The notes under the pieces are model-generated. The model was not told where the DNA came from. It saw only the letters and a list, made by a program, of their open reading frames with translations, and searched no databases. Of a stretch of 64,000 nucleotides of DNA, positions 24,024 to 35,582 are shown piece by piece. Position 1 is the stretch's first letter. Each line of letters starts with the position of its first letter. The stretch comes from Patiria pectinifera. Lineage: Eukaryota; Echinodermata; Asteroidea; Valvatida; Asterinidae. Both the position numbers and the translations under genes were made by a program. Location of the stretch: contig CM057140.1 of the NCBI GenBank assembly GCA_029964075.1, positions 11,798,643 to 11,862,642 on the forward strand. The letters run 5' to 3'.

Positions 24024-25734
24024 CCTATTTTTTAATGGTCATGTGGTACAGTTTTATTACATCGGGAATGGACTGTTTTTGTACGAGTATCGATGAAAAC
24101 GGCTATGAATATTTCAATATCGCACCAAATGCCGGTAACATAGGCTACATTTGCCGTGTTCAAAACGTTTCAGAGATACAAAAAAAGGAAAAAAGGGTTT
24201 CTCTTATGACTGCTGTTATCCAGCTTTTTACAAAGAAATTTAATACACTCTGTGTATTATTTTGTACATGGGCTTTAAATTATTGCTTATTTCTGATCGT
24301 ATATTTTACGGATTTACATGATAGCATAAACAGGTACACACAACCTGAAGCGTTTGTTTATGGTGTAAATCGAGGACACACACGTGCAACATCATTGGTG
24401 AATCAAGGACAGGAACCAAATCGAGGACGACCTCAATTAGAAAACGTGTGCAAAACCAATGAGAGCTGTTGCGAAAAAGTTACAGTACAAACAAAGGAAA
24501 AGGAAAGAGGAACAAGGGGAAATCCTCGATTTACACCATAAACAACGTGCATAGAAGGCCTACTTGCTGATAGTTAAGAAATTTATTGTGACCTTTTGTT
24601 TTCCTTTTTACCCTATGAGGTTAGAATGCTGCTGTGCATACAATGTATCTGTTTTACAGTGGCTTTTTTGTCATGCGCACTAAACCCAACAGGCCTAGGG
24701 TCTGAATCTTCACGTTAATGTGAATTAAATGCGCTATGCCAAGTTTAGATCAGGATAAAAATAGGACACACTAAATCCAATGAACACACATGTTGTCCAA
24801 ATTGCTTCAAACGGGGAAAATAATTTCAAAATGTAAATGTTGGAGATTGTTCAAACGTGAAATGTTGTTTATGGTGTTAAAAAAAAAACGTCGGTGAAGG
24901 GCAAAACCTAATTTGATTTAATTATATCACCCCGGCGCAAAAGTTCCATCTTATAAATGTATTATTTGTTTGTTTGGGTGGGATTAAGCAATCGTAGACG
25001 CTACTGTTTCCAATGTGTGCAATGTTAAATACAGCCTCATTCTTCTGTCCATCTGTATCTTGCCGAAGCTTAATAATTACTCACATTCGACTTTCACTTT
25101 AATCGAATTGTTTTAGGAAATGTGCTACACTTTGGCATAATAGAAAATGTAAGTAAATAAAAAAATTACCGTGACCTGCACCTTGTCTCACCTTGGAAGA
25201 ATAAACACACTGTTAGAAAGTTAAAAAGAGTCAATATTTCCATACATTCAAAAGTGTTTCTGTTTCCCTTTCTTTTGCGTGTGTATCGTGATTCCTTTCA
25301 ACCAAGCCTGTTGCCAAAAATATTGTATTCGTTTTTCGCTTTTCTCACCAAATTCAGTGTGCGCTCAGCACCGAATTGTACTAACCGGTTCAATACACAC
25401 GATGAAAGCTCGTGTCAAAATCGGAGTGAGGTACACTCTATGTAGGAAATATTATTTTACACAATCACACGCAGACAATTTGTAAATGTCACTACTGCAT
25501 GATCGTGTTTCATTACGTGAATTTGAGTAGCATGCCCGAGCAGTAAGTTACTCTCTTGGTGATACTCAAAGTGTGCAGTAATATTTTGGAATTTCGACTG
25601 AGTGAGAGTTCCAGTTGAAAATGAAGTGGTTGGTGAGTGACATAAAAGAACGTGTAATGATTTTCAATCACGCAAGAGTCTGCGTATGCCTCCATTACAT
25701 CCGTCACCGACATTTGTTGATAAGTTGAAAAAAG
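24024..25734. other. Intergenic region, IgR4 to IgR5
   Basis: A 173-codon ORF near 24.02-24.54 kb runs through a MITE and is not considered a gene. A fragment of the tRNA-SINE 3' part (AACGTCGGTGAAGGGCAAAA) is at 24888-24960. Bases about 25254-25734 are a diverged copy of the upstream cassette shared by IgR6-9 (AAGCCT, ACCGGTTCAATA, GTGAGG motifs in the same order). Confidence 0.5.
24356..24543. mobile_element. Short MITE with 20-bp perfect TIRs
   Basis: Ends GTTTATGGTGTAAATCGAGG and CCTCGATTTACACCATAAAC, 188 bp in total. No coding capacity. Confidence 0.8.
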
Positions 25735-28536
25735 ATGGCGATCGTCGCATTTCTCTCTGCAGCACTGCTGGCATCAACTGTTACCATGACTAAATCGTTA
25801 ACAATCACACCTGCAGCTAATACGCTGACTGTCCGGAGAGGTGAACAGTTGCAGATGTCATGTGACATCGGTCTTCAACCGGGTGACAGTTTACTTGATC
25901 CAGACGAGGTTCGATGGTACCGTGGGTCGGACGCATCTCCCTATGGATTCATTGACGTGCGATCCTGTGGCTTCGTGGGCCTTCCATGTAGGAACGCAAG
26001 CACAACGGATAACCGCGGAATTGTACATTATGCACACACTGGGAATAATATTGGAACAATGACTCTAACAATTGCTAGTAGTGTGTTGGAAGACAACAGT
26101 ACTTTTCGGTGTGCTTTTTTGAAAGGCGGCTCTCAAAGGTCGGCATTTATGTCTGTGACTGTATATTTCCTGCCAAACACAACTTACCCAACATGCCGGC
26201 TAACGTCTTATGTATCCGAGACCATACCATCTGCTTTACTTTGCTCATCTGCGAAAACCCAACCGTTAGTTTGTCTGGAGTGGACAACCTCGATCAAGTC
26301 ATCAAGGATATCACTCTCAAATGATACACACATCGTCGGGGATCAAGTTGAAAACACTCTGCATCTTCATGCTCTGGATGATTATTACAGTAACTCAATA
26401 TTCACTTGTTTTATGACCAGTGAAGCATATCCCGGTTTGAACAGAAGCTGCTCCATCGGACCTGTCACCATCTACACCACTCCAACACCCGAGGTCACGG
26501 TTCGGCCAACATCCCAAGCTGCCACAACAAGCACATCAACTACCGAAAACCAGGAGACGTCCGAACGCTCTTTCACAACACCCAAGGTCACGATTATTCC
26601 AACATCCCAAACTGCCACAACAAGCACAACGACTACTGAAAGTCAGGAGACATCCGAACGCTCTCTCACAACACCCGAGGTCACGATTAGGCCAACATCC
26701 CAAACTGCCACAACAAGCACAACAACTACTGAAAGCCATGAGACGTCCGAACGCTCTCTCACAACACCCGAGGTCACGATTAGGCCAACATCCCAAACTG
26801 CCACAACAAGCACAACAACTACTGAAAGCCATGAAACGTCCGAACGCACTCTCACAACACCTGAGCTCACATCCCAAGCTACAGCTGCAGGCACAACATC
26901 CATTACATCTACCACCGCCGAATCGAGCACACAAGAGCAGGGTCAAACTGAAAACACAGCCTCTACAGGCCGTGCCACTAACAACATCGACCCATTAGAT
27001 CAAGATACGGCCTCTGCAGACCCGGTGGATGCCTCCACTCACTTCACCGCATATGACACCACCTCTCAACCTCTCACTTCACCGTATCAAGCACCTGTGA
27101 GCATGGCCACGTCGCTTATAATCACACACAGAGCCACTCTCACAAGCAGTCCAACATCTCACGGTAGAGAAACTCTCATGCCCACTAGTTATACCACATC
27201 TCAACAGCGTTCATTTCAAAGTCGTGCCTCGGCCCCTTCAACTGACATACCAGCAACTAGTGAGCAAGGACAAAGCAGTTCAATCGATCACACTACAACT
27301 CCTGGGATAACTCCTTTCAGCTATGTAATTATCATTACAATATCAGCGACTGGTTTCGTACTTATCATATTTCTGCTGATCATCATAGCTTACAAAAGTC
27401 AATCGCAGAGAAAGGTACAAATGAATTTTAACCGGATGCAGGCGGCTTTGAGAGACAGTGGTAGCCAGTCGAGAGTCATACATACCAGAACTGAGAGGTC
27501 TGACGCCAATGGGGACACCCAGCAGCAACCTGATGGAATCCCATTACAAACTTTCGCTCACGATGGGCCTGGTGCCAGCACTTCCAACTCGTCCCTCAAC
27601 TCAAGCCACATATATGAGACCTGCAACGTGGGAAACAGCAGAGCCGTACCCGCTCCTCTCCTGGACCAACGCACCGTGACACCCCGACAACCTGTCACCA
27701 ATGATGGCTTTAATCCGTACATTGTGCCAGATCAGGAGAAGAACAATGCTGACGATTGGCCTAGTTCCAGCGATAGCAACTCGTCCCTCAACTCAATCCA
27801 CATATATGAGACCTCCATCTTGGGAAACAGCAGAGCCGTGCCCGCTCCCGATCCCCTCCTGGACCAACGCACCGTGAGACCCCAACAACCCGTCACTAGC
27901 GATGGCTTTAATCTGTACTTCGTGCTTGAACAGGGGCAGAACAGTGCTGACGATTGGCCCAGTGCAAGCGATACCAACTCGTCCCTCAACTCAACTTGCC
28001 ACGAACATGATGAAACCTCCATCGTGGGAAACAGCAGAGCCGTGTCCGCTTCCCTCCTGGACCAACCCACCGTGAGACCCCAACAACCCGTCACTAACGA
28101 TGGCTTTAATCCGAGCATCGTGCTAGATCAGGGGGAGAACGGTGCTCATGATTGGCCCAGTGCCAGCGATACCGACTCGTCCTTCGATTCAAGCCGCGAA
28201 TATGATGAGACCGCCATCGTGGGAAACAACAGAGCCGTGCCCGCTCCCCTCCTGGACCAACCCACCGTGAGACCCCAACAACCCGTCACTAACGATGGCT
28301 TTAATCCGTATTTCGTGCTAGATCAGGGGGAGAGCAGTGCTTACGATTGGCCCAGTGCCAGCGATACCGACTCGTCCTTCGATTCAAGCCGCGAATATGA
28401 TGAGACCTCCATCGTGGGAAACAACAGAGCCGTGCCCGCTTCCCTCCTGGACCAACGTACCGTGAGACCCAGACAACCCGTCACTAACGATGTCTTTAAT
28501 CCTAGTCCGTGGGACGAGAGGCCGAAAACGCTTTAG
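25735..28536 (+). CDS. IgR5: single-exon two-Ig receptor with five tail repeats (type A)
   Basis: 933 residues, uninterrupted. Signal peptide MAIVAFLSAALLASTVTMTK. Ig domain 1 has VRRGEQLQMSC, RWYRGS, an extra C-x5-C pair (SCGFVGLPC) and LEDNSTFRC. Ig domain 2 has YPTC, LLCSS, LEWTT with an extra Cys just before it, FTCFM and RSCSIGP. The stalk has four 31-residue (93-nt) repeats from about 26485 to 26860 and then unique Ser/Thr sequence. The TM helix is about 528-552. The tail from about 27568 is five copies of a block of about 65 residues holding YET or YDET, GNxRAVPAP, LDQxTVRPQQPVTNDGFNP and DQGE. The last copy breaks off and ends SPWDERPKTL, so the C-terminal ITSM of IgR7/8 is missing. 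No donor site is evident. Confidence 0.87.
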   Translation: MAIVAFLSAALLASTVTMTKSLTITPAANTLTVRRGEQLQMSCDIGLQPGDSLLDPDEVRWYRGSDASPYGFIDVRSCGFVGLPCRNASTTDNRGIVHYAHTGNNIGTMTLTIASSVLEDNSTFRCAFLKGGSQRSAFMSVTVYFLPNTTYPTCRLTSYVSETIPSALLCSSAKTQPLVCLEWTTSIKSSRISLSNDTHIVGDQVENTLHLHALDDYYSNSIFTCFMTSEAYPGLNRSCSIGPVTIYTTPTPEVTVRPTSQAATTSTSTTENQETSERSFTTPKVTIIPTSQTATTSTTTTESQETSERSLTTPEVTIRPTSQTATTSTTTTESHETSERSLTTPEVTIRPTSQTATTSTTTTESHETSERTLTTPELTSQATAAGTTSITSTTAESSTQEQGQTENTASTGRATNNIDPLDQDTASADPVDASTHFTAYDTTSQPLTSPYQAPVSMATSLIITHRATLTSSPTSHGRETLMPTSYTTSQQRSFQSRASAPSTDIPATSEQGQSSSIDHTTTPGITPFSYVIIITISATGFVLIIFLLIIIAYKSQSQRKVQMNFNRMQAALRDSGSQSRVIHTRTERSDANGDTQQQPDGIPLQTFAHDGPGASTSNSSLNSSHIYETCNVGNSRAVPAPLLDQRTVTPRQPVTNDGFNPYIVPDQEKNNADDWPSSSDSNSSLNSIHIYETSILGNSRAVPAPDPLLDQRTVRPQQPVTSDGFNLYFVLEQGQNSADDWPSASDTNSSLNSTCHEHDETSIVGNSRAVSASLLDQPTVRPQQPVTNDGFNPSIVLDQGENGAHDWPSASDTDSSFDSSREYDETAIVGNNRAVPAPLLDQPTVRPQQPVTNDGFNPYFVLDQGESSAYDWPSASDTDSSFDSSREYDETSIVGNNRAVPASLLDQRTVRPRQPVTNDVFNPSPWDERPKTL
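26485..26867 (+). repeat. IgR5 stalk minisatellite, 93-nt unit
   Basis: Four in-frame copies encoding TPEVTIRPTSQTATTST plus TTTESHETSERSLT. Copies three and four are nearly identical, suggesting recent expansion. The repeats are Thr/Ser-rich and likely O-glycosylated. Confidence 0.85.
27568..28500 (+). repeat. IgR5 cytoplasmic tail repeat, about 195-nt unit
   Basis: Five tandem in-frame copies (183 to 201 nt). The last two are almost identical over CCAGCGATACCGACTCGTCC and beyond, with an exact 195-nt offset (28161 against 28356). IgR7 and IgR8 have two copies and IgR1 one. Confidence 0.85.
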
Positions 28537-28676
28537 ATTTCGAGATACGCGATCTGGTTCGCCGAATTTTATAAAACTTTCCAGACATGTAGATTATGAT
28601 GTACCATATCGAAAAAAACATTGTTCAAGAAACGTGATTGGTTATACAGAATCTGGCAATCTATGAGCCATGTAAC

Positions 28677-28912
28677 ATAGGCGTAGCCAGCGGGGGTGTA
28701 TTTCCCCATATATTTAGTAAAGACTGCCTTTTTTCAACGGGCTTACCCCTCCCTCCCAATAATTTGTAAATATTGCCCTTGTTGATTTTACGGAGGGCAA
28801 GTGTCCGGAGGAAAAAACCTGTCTACATTTCACAACGGGTGCGCAAGTGTCCTTTTCAATTTTTTTTTAAACCCCCCCCCCCAAAAAAAAATGACCGTGC
28901 TACGCCCCTGTG
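28677..28912. mobile_element. MITE with GGCGTAGCC termini
   Basis: Left end ATAGGCGTAGCCAGCGGGGG and right end GTGCTACGCCCCTGT form short inverted repeats. The interior has C and A homopolymer runs. Confidence 0.55.
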
Positions 28913-29989
28913 AAACGTATACATACCTGTATATATAACTTGCATAAAGGCATGCGGACATTTACGAAAAAAATCAAACTGTAAGCTGCTTCTCCCAGTT
29001 GTCGACATTGGCGAGAAGGGACTGAGTTATTGACCGTAGAAAATTGTGGGCAATTGTGGGCTTTAAAACGTCCATTCTGAGCCTCGTTATTACTTGGGTC
29101 AATATTGGTCAAGTGACCCATTGGTTTGTTAAAAGTATGCCGGGAGAGAGGAAGGACATGTTGACCATCTGTGACCTTTTAAGCAACAGGAGGGTTAAAC
29201 CGAAGTAAATCTGTATATATTTATATAAAGTATAGATAAAAAAAAAATTAAGCTGAGTAGACAAAATTTCAGAAGTTTCCTGGAAGGTCCAAGGAATTTA
29301 AGTAACAATCTGTAACATTTACCGTGGAGTAAATAGCCCTAGGGTAACAGTTCGTTAAGTAACCACATCCAAACGTTCAAGACGCCATTTCTTGCAGACA
29401 ATGGTAATGATTTTAATCCAAAAAACTAAATTACTTTAATAGTCATATATGAGACAATCCTTAGCCCTTCTTTTTTTGCTGTCATCGGGCTCACGTTCGC
29501 GGTACTCTGATTAAGTCATTACTTATTGCCATCATTGTACAAGTATGTAAAGTTATAAAAGGAAACACATATCGATGGAATTGAACAAAATTCAAAACAA
29601 TGTACTTATAGGCTAGACAGACAACCTAACGACATCACCAGTCGGCTTTAATACACTGCGGCATCGGTCCATTCTTAAACAAAATACCTTATTTCTTTTC
29701 CGTTTGGAATGAATTACTCTATTTTGGCTGAGGAAAGCGTACAGCACGTAAAATGTCTGGACGTTTTGGTGTGAATTTTATTTCCCAATTTTGTGTGATT
29801 TGCATACCGGCGCTTTTGGAAAGAAGAGAGAAAGAGCAGGGGTTAAGATGGACAAGAACAAAATTCTCGCTGACACGAAACTAATAATAAAACCTCGGTT
29901 AAATACTTCTTTTTATTCTTTCCATGTTTAGAATATGTACAATTAGTGATGGGCTAATGCTTTATCTTTGGTTAATCGTGATTTGATTG

Positions 29990-30832
29990 ATTCTTGGTGA
30001 ACCATAGAAATTCGTAGCTCCAACAAACGAGTTTGCAAAACATTAGTCTTCTCAGCCCTGATGTCGACTATTACCGATTACAACAATACATGCATTCATA
30101 TGCAAAAATTGCTATCGTTCGCAACAAAACCGTGGAAACGGAAAACCCCTTATACTTGAAATAAATGAAACTATTCTTGCGTAAATTTATTTTCGAGGTT
30201 TGCTAATTACATGTATCTACTTTCCTGATTTATCGGGGTCTTCAAGCCGGCAAAAATCCAGCACTTTTCATCGCACCCTGGACAGAGATGAAAAGAGTGA
30301 AAGAAACGAGGCAACGTTTGGATTTTTTTTCAATAGTATTCCGGTTCTGTCTGTATTCAGGTTAGGTTTCCTTTAAACCAAGCCTCTTGCGAAATACAGC
30401 TTGTTTTCGATAACTCAAAATACTCTTTGTGTGCTCTTTGTACCAAAAGGTACCGGTTCAGTGAACTTGAAAGTGTGTGTCAAAAATCGAATGAGGAAAC
30501 GCTACACAGTAAATCGGTATAAACGTGTAGAAAATATTACACACAAACAGTGTACGCAAACTGCACCAGATCACTGTACTGCTGCCTACCGTGAGATTGA
30601 CTATAACTCGTTGGATAGTGCAGAAATGACTTAAACCTATTTCGCTCCAACTCCAATTGTAAAGCGATAATTTAGGAAAATAACGACTGATGGTAAAATT
30701 CAGTCAAAACTGAACTGTTGGACGACTGGAATAACCATAGTGTGTGTTACGCAATTCATCAAGTAGACTGAGTGTACCGTACCAATCTGGACAACATCAC
30801 TGACACTTTTACATTATATAGTTACACAAAAG
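29990..30832 (+). promoter_or_regulatory. Upstream cassette of IgR6
   Basis: Homologous blocks occur in the same order before IgR7 (about 34570-35582), IgR8 (38610-39392) and IgR9 (42560-43337), and more weakly before IgR5. Shared pieces include CATTCATATGCA, GAAATAAATGAAACTATTC, CCTGATTTATCGGGGT, GAAAGAAACGAGGCAAC and ACTGAGTGTACAATACCA-like sequence just before the ATG. It likely contains promoter and 5' UTR; no TATA box is assigned. Confidence 0.5.
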
Positions 30833-32453
30833 ATGGCACTCATAGCATTTCTCTCTACAGCACTGCTGGCCTCAAGGTTTACCATGACTACGTCGTTCAC
30901 AATCGCAGCTACAGCTGATGCAGTGACCGTACGGAGAGGTGAAAAGTTGGAGATGTCATGTGACATCGGTCCTGAATCTGGTGAAAGTGTACTTGATTTA
31001 GAGGAGGTTATATGGTATCGCGGGTCAAACCCATCTTACTATGGATCCCTTGCAGTGTCATCTTGTGGCTTTGCCAACTTGCCATGTAGCACCGCAAACA
31101 CAACGGATAATCGTGGAATTGTACAGTATGAAGTAAATGGGAACATCGGAAGAATGACTTTAACCATTGCCAGTAGTGTGCTGGAAGACAGCGTTATCTT
31201 TAGATGTTCATTTAAGGTCAGTGGGAATTTCGGAAATCCTGCACCAATATCTGTTATTGTTTATTATCTTCCCAACACAACCTACCCAACATGCACGACA
31301 ACTTACGTTTCTGAGAACATACCGTCTGCTGTACTTTGCTCATCTGAGATAACTCAGCCAGTGGTTTCTCTGGAGTGGACAACATCAGGTAATTCATCAA
31401 AAATATCACTTTCTAACAATACAACCATCGTTGGAAATCAAGTTCAAAACACTCTGCATCTCCATGCACTAGATGCTTCCTACAACAACTCAATATTCAC
31501 CTGTTACATGACAAGTGAGGCATATCCTGACTTTAACAGAAGCTGCTCGGTCGGACCAGTCACCATCTTCCCCATTCCAACACCCGAGGTCACAGTAAGG
31601 CCTACATCTCAAGCTGCCATAACAAGCACACAAACTACTGAAAGCCAGGAGACGTCCGAACGCACTCTCACAACACCCGAGGTCGCGGTTAGGCCTACAT
31701 CCCAAGCTGCCATAACAAGCACACAGACTACTGAAAGCCAGGGCACATCGAACCGCACTCTCACAACACCCGATGTCACATACCAAGCCAACGCTTCCAC
31801 TCACTTCTCCACCAATGCTTATGCGACGAAGCCAGGTCACACATACGACACCACCCCTTCTCAAGATGTCCGTTCACCGTCTCAAGAAAGTACTACTCCC
31901 CCGGTCACTGTAACACTTAATATCATCAAATTTGCTGCAGCAGGAGCCGCTGTGGCTGCCATAATCCTGATTCTCCTGATCATCATAGCGTGTCTCGTTG
32001 CATCAAGACGAAGAGCCAGGAAGAACAGAAGAGAAGACGAATCGGGTTTTATCTATGAAAATCAAGAGGTCGCTGACAATCAACCCACCGACCACGTAGA
32101 GAACAGGTACGATAACATCCCGCTAGTTCACGTCGGACCCACCGGGCCACCAGCTCCGCCTACCTGCAACCTTGCTCCAGATCCACCTACCTACAACTTT
32201 GCTGCAGCTCCGCCTACCTACAAGCTTGCTCCATCAACGGCAGGTGCATCTCTTCCCGAGTACGCTGAGGTTACACCTCGCAACCAACGAAAACCGCCGC
32301 CACCTGTGTACGCCGTGCTCAATCCGGAGAGTGACGAACCATCACCGGAGATAGCGCCTGATGGGTACGCGCACCCCTTTACAAAAGGGGCTGAGAATGA
32401 AGGTGCAGCATCGTCAGGTGACGAAGATGAAGGAGCTGAACATGATTGCCAAG
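30833..32453 (+). CDS. IgR6 main exon: two-Ig receptor, type B tail
   Basis: With two tail exons it encodes 679 residues. Signal peptide MALIAFLSTALLASRFTMTT. Ig domain 1: VRRGEKLEMSC, WYRGSN, SCGFANLPC, LEDSVIFRC. Ig domain 2: YPTC, VLCSSE, LEWTTS, FTCYM, RSCSVGP. The stalk has two 31-residue repeats. The TM helix, about 366-392, is rich in Ala/Ile without charge. The tail has IYENQ (Y408) and RYDNI, both Y-x-N; PPTYNF and PPTYKL; then YAEV (Y477) and YAVL (Y493) exactly 12 residues apart, with a PPPP stretch between them. An acidic end precedes the phase 1 donor CAAG|GTATTA. The tail type is shared with IgR9. Confidence 0.88.
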
Positions 32454-32590
32454 GTATTAAGAAAAACCAAATTTTAATTAGTTGTTTACAAAACTCCCAT
32501 TTTTGGAGCTCGTTTATAAACAAATATATTATTATCTTCTCAGCCAGTTTTATCGCACTAAGAATACGATCAAATTTGCTTTAATCACAG

Positions 32591-32719
32591 ATGAAGAGAT
32601 CCCGGATGTTGGAGGTCAGGGCGTCGCCGTCATTTACGACGAACCTAGTCGCGGTCGGGCCAACAAGTCACAATCAGTCGGGTCATCACCGAGAGAGAAC
32701 GATGCAAAATTTGATGAAG
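32591..32719 (+). CDS. IgR6 tail exon 2
   Basis: 129 nt, phase 1 at both ends, acceptor TTAATCACAG, donor GAAG|GTGGGA. It encodes DEEIPDVGGQGVAVIYDEPS and an RGR...QSVGSSPREN stretch, aligned with IgR9 exon 2. YDEP is a possible SH2 site but not an ITIM. A symmetric exon can be skipped or swapped without changing frame. The preceding intron is 137 bp. Confidence 0.78.
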
Positions 32720-32855
32720 GTGGGAGAGTCTGTCATTAATAATGATGAGCCATAAAAAAATTCAGCCTCATTTTCCTAATTTGCTAAAGGAGGTGTATGC
32801 AACATGCGTATTCTTCAGGTCTCGTTTACCATTTACTTACCCTATACTCGTCCAG

Positions 32856-33145
32856 GTAAAAATCTTCAAAGCATCGCAGCTCCGTGCCCAGATGTTGGCT
32901 ATGCTGAAGTTGGGCCGGCCTTCGTATCAGACTTGCCCAATTTGGATTGGATGGATGTCGACAGAGATAAGGAAGAAAAGCTCAAAGATGAATACAAGGG
33001 AAACGATCGAAAGGATGTGGACAATTTTCCTTGCTTGGCTTCACCAGATGACAGCTTGAACAACGGGAAGAATTTTGGCGACATCGATTCCACCTCAAAA
33101 AAGAAGAAGAAGGTCAAAGGCAAACCACGACTTGATCCATTTTAA
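32856..33145 (+). CDS. IgR6 last exon: ITIM and VDN box with Tyr replaced by Cys
   Basis: Acceptor CTCGTCCAG, phase 1. Encodes GKNLQSIAAPCPDVGYAEVG, where V-G-Y-A-E-V is a canonical ITIM, then an acidic/basic linker, VDNFPCLASPDDS and a lysine-rich KKKKKVKGKPRLDPF ending in TAA. The VDN box aligns with VDNVLYMASSND of IgR3, but its tyrosine position is cysteine. AATAAA at 33372-33377. Confidence 0.8.
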
Positions 33146-35582
33146 AAACAGAACGACTGTGGTTTTTGCTTTAATGTTACCAGGAGCGGAGGAGGACAAA
33201 ATGGTTGATCAGCATGAAATTGTGTTATTGCCTATTACGTTTACCGGGTGTAATATGTTACTAAATACAAATGATGTAGGGTGTCGATGGTTAAATTAAC
33301 ACTGTAGAAAATTGTGAGTAAAAGTGGTTTTTATTATTTCAAAACAGATTTTGTACATAGGGCCTAAGCATAATAAACAAAACTTATATAAGCGGAGTAA
33401 AAAATCTTAGAATTGTACCATGCAATGTAAATTAAAGTAATCATCTGCAAGAGATACCGTTGACTATTCATGATCTTATACTCTCGAAAAGTTAGCATGA
33501 CATCAAAATTTAATAATATAATACATAATTTCTTAGTTACAAAGTCGAAACGTTAATGACTTCGTTACACAGCAGACAATTGGCAATAAGTTGAACGTAG
33601 AGTAGTATTGCAAGCCCTTCTTTTCGTTCTCCATTTCTTAAATTTCTTTCCACAAACGGGCTTATTTTGCAGCGATACTCAGCATAAGTAAAAATTAAAG
33701 TTATCTGTGTCAGAACGTCAAACTTGATCTTTGAGGGGTTGATATGCGTTAGTACAAACTCTGTTAATACACAATTCTGGTTATAACAAACATAAGGCCT
33801 TGGTCCCGACGGTGCATTTATGTACACAATGAATGGGACTGATGTTCCTCTTTATACAAAATTCTGATATAACAAACAATTTGGCTAGGTCCGAACGAGT
33901 TTGTATTAACGAGACTCGACTGTATTATAGTGTTGCTTTGCATCTTCTGAACTGAAGTAGTAGTTTTTATGTTATTATGTACGAATAAGTCTTTTGTCTT
34001 TGTCATTGTGTTTATAAACGGAAACTCAGATTGAATTAAATGTTCTGAAATTACTCAAACAAACTCTTCATTGGTCGTTGAAAGAACCTATAGGCAGACA
34101 ATCCAACGAGATCACCAGTTTGCTTCAATTTAACTTCCGCATCCTTTCCCAAAGTACCATTGAGGTAAACTCTAATTTTTAAGGTGCGCTTTCATATTTT
34201 GGCGGATGACTGGTTGTACGTTACCATCAGGACAGCCAACACTCCAAATTGTGGGTAACTTGAACAAAGATGGCGATTGCCGCATTTCTCTCTACCTCTA
34301 TGGAGAGGTGAACCGTTGCAGATGTCATGGTCATAAAACGTGAATCCGTTGAAACTTTACAAGACGGTCGATGGCACCGCGGGTCCAACACAACTACCCC
34401 TTATGGATCCTTTGATGTGTCATTTTGTGGCTTTGTCGGCTTTCCATGTAGCACCGTAAACACGCGACGGATAATCGTGCACCTCATGAATTTCCGACCC
34501 GACCCGACTTAAATGATGGAACAACCGAGCCGACCCGACCAGAAGTCGGTTTTGTTTCGGGCTGGTTTTGGTTTCGGATCAAGTTTGCAAAACATTAGTC
34601 TACACGTACAGCCGGCCCTGATGCTGACTATGGCCGTTTCAACTACATGTTCAGTCGTATGCAAAACAAATATGCTATCTTTCGCAACAGAACCTTAGCA
34701 ACGAAAACCCTTGTACTTCAAATAAACTTATTCTAGCGTGATTTTATTTTCGAGGTTTACTGCACGCTTTCCTACTTTCCGGATTTATCGGGGTCAGCAA
34801 AAAGCCAGTACTTTTCATCGCAACCTGGACAGAGATGGACAAGGTGAAAGAAACGAGGCAACAGTTGGATTTTTTTTCAATAATAGCTTCAAGTTAATTC
34901 TTTTTCAGGTTATACTTCCTTTACACGAAGCCTCTTGTGAAGTGGGTAATTCTATAAATTCTAGGTCCAATTTTTTTGGTGTCAAATTTTTTTTGTAAAT
35001 TCAGAACACATTTTTTTCATGTCTTCTACCTCCAAGAGTGATTGCTAAACAGTTTTAAATAGTTTGAAGTCAATTTCAATGATGTTTTCATGTCAAATTA
35101 CACACAGGTCGGGTATAACAGGGATGCCAAAATGTCACACGCCAAATCCGTAGAATGACCCAAATACAAGTTGTTTTTCGACAACTCTGTCTGTGCGCTT
35201 TGTACCAAATGGTGCCTGGTTCAATAAACTTGAAAGCGTGGGCCAAAAATGGAATGAGGAAACTCTGCAGTCTAAGTGGGTAAAATCGTGTAAAAAATGT
35301 TATTCACAAACAGTGTATGCAGACAGCCTGCACTAAATGTATTGTTGCCTGTATACCGTGTTGGCTGCTGCAGAATTTTGGCTAAATATTTTGTTGTTAC
35401 TCCAATTGTAAAGCGATATTTAGGAAAAAAAACGACTGCGGCAAACTGTATTCGAAACTGAACCTTTGGATCACTGAAATTAAAATAATTTGTTGCGCTA
35501 CTCATCCATATAGACTGAGTGTACAATACCAATCAGGATAGCGTCACTGAGACATTGAAACTTTTACATTATTTGAACAAAG
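33146..35582. other. Intergenic region, IgR6 to IgR7
   Basis: It contains a decayed Ig gene fragment (34270-34485), a short block of CCCGAC repeats just after it, the shared upstream cassette from about 34570, and otherwise AT-rich sequence. No intact gene is seen. Confidence 0.6.
34270..34485 (+). pseudogene. Decayed first-exon fragment of an Ig receptor
   Basis: Begins ATGGCGATTGCCGCATTTCT, a recognisable signal-peptide start. A deletion then joins to GGAGAGGTGAACCGTTGCAG (RRGEPLQ) and continues through a WYRGS-like stretch and TGTGGCTTTGTCGGC...CCATGT (the C-x5-C pair). Frameshifts break it up and it ends at GATAATCGTG, where CCCGAC-rich sequence takes over. It is a remnant of a further array member. 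Confidence 0.75.

Larger units (their letters stand above)
28537..30832. other. Intergenic region, IgR5 to IgR6
   Basis: A MITE-like repeat occupies about 28677-28912. Bases about 29610-29660 resemble the 3' flank motif also found after IgR6, 7 and 8 (GACAGACAACC). From about 29990 the upstream cassette shared with IgR7-9 begins: AGTTTGCAAAACATTAGTC, CCCTGGACAGAGATGA and CTCTTTGTGTGC in order. No gene is seen. Confidence 0.6.

Noticed and set aside
24020..24541. 173-codon open frame after IgR4
   Set aside because: It begins at the stop codon of IgR4 and runs through a MITE with perfect TIRs. No domain, signal peptide or paralogue.
26536..26946. Antisense open frames rich in Cys/Gly across the IgR5 stalk (similar ones in IgR6, 8 and 9)
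   Set aside because: They are shadows of the 93-nt repeat read on the other strand. Their periodicity is fully explained by the sense coding repeat.
26485..28500. CRISPR-like or satellite array
   Set aside because: The repeats are contiguous, in frame and coding in a eukaryotic gene. There are no unique spacers.
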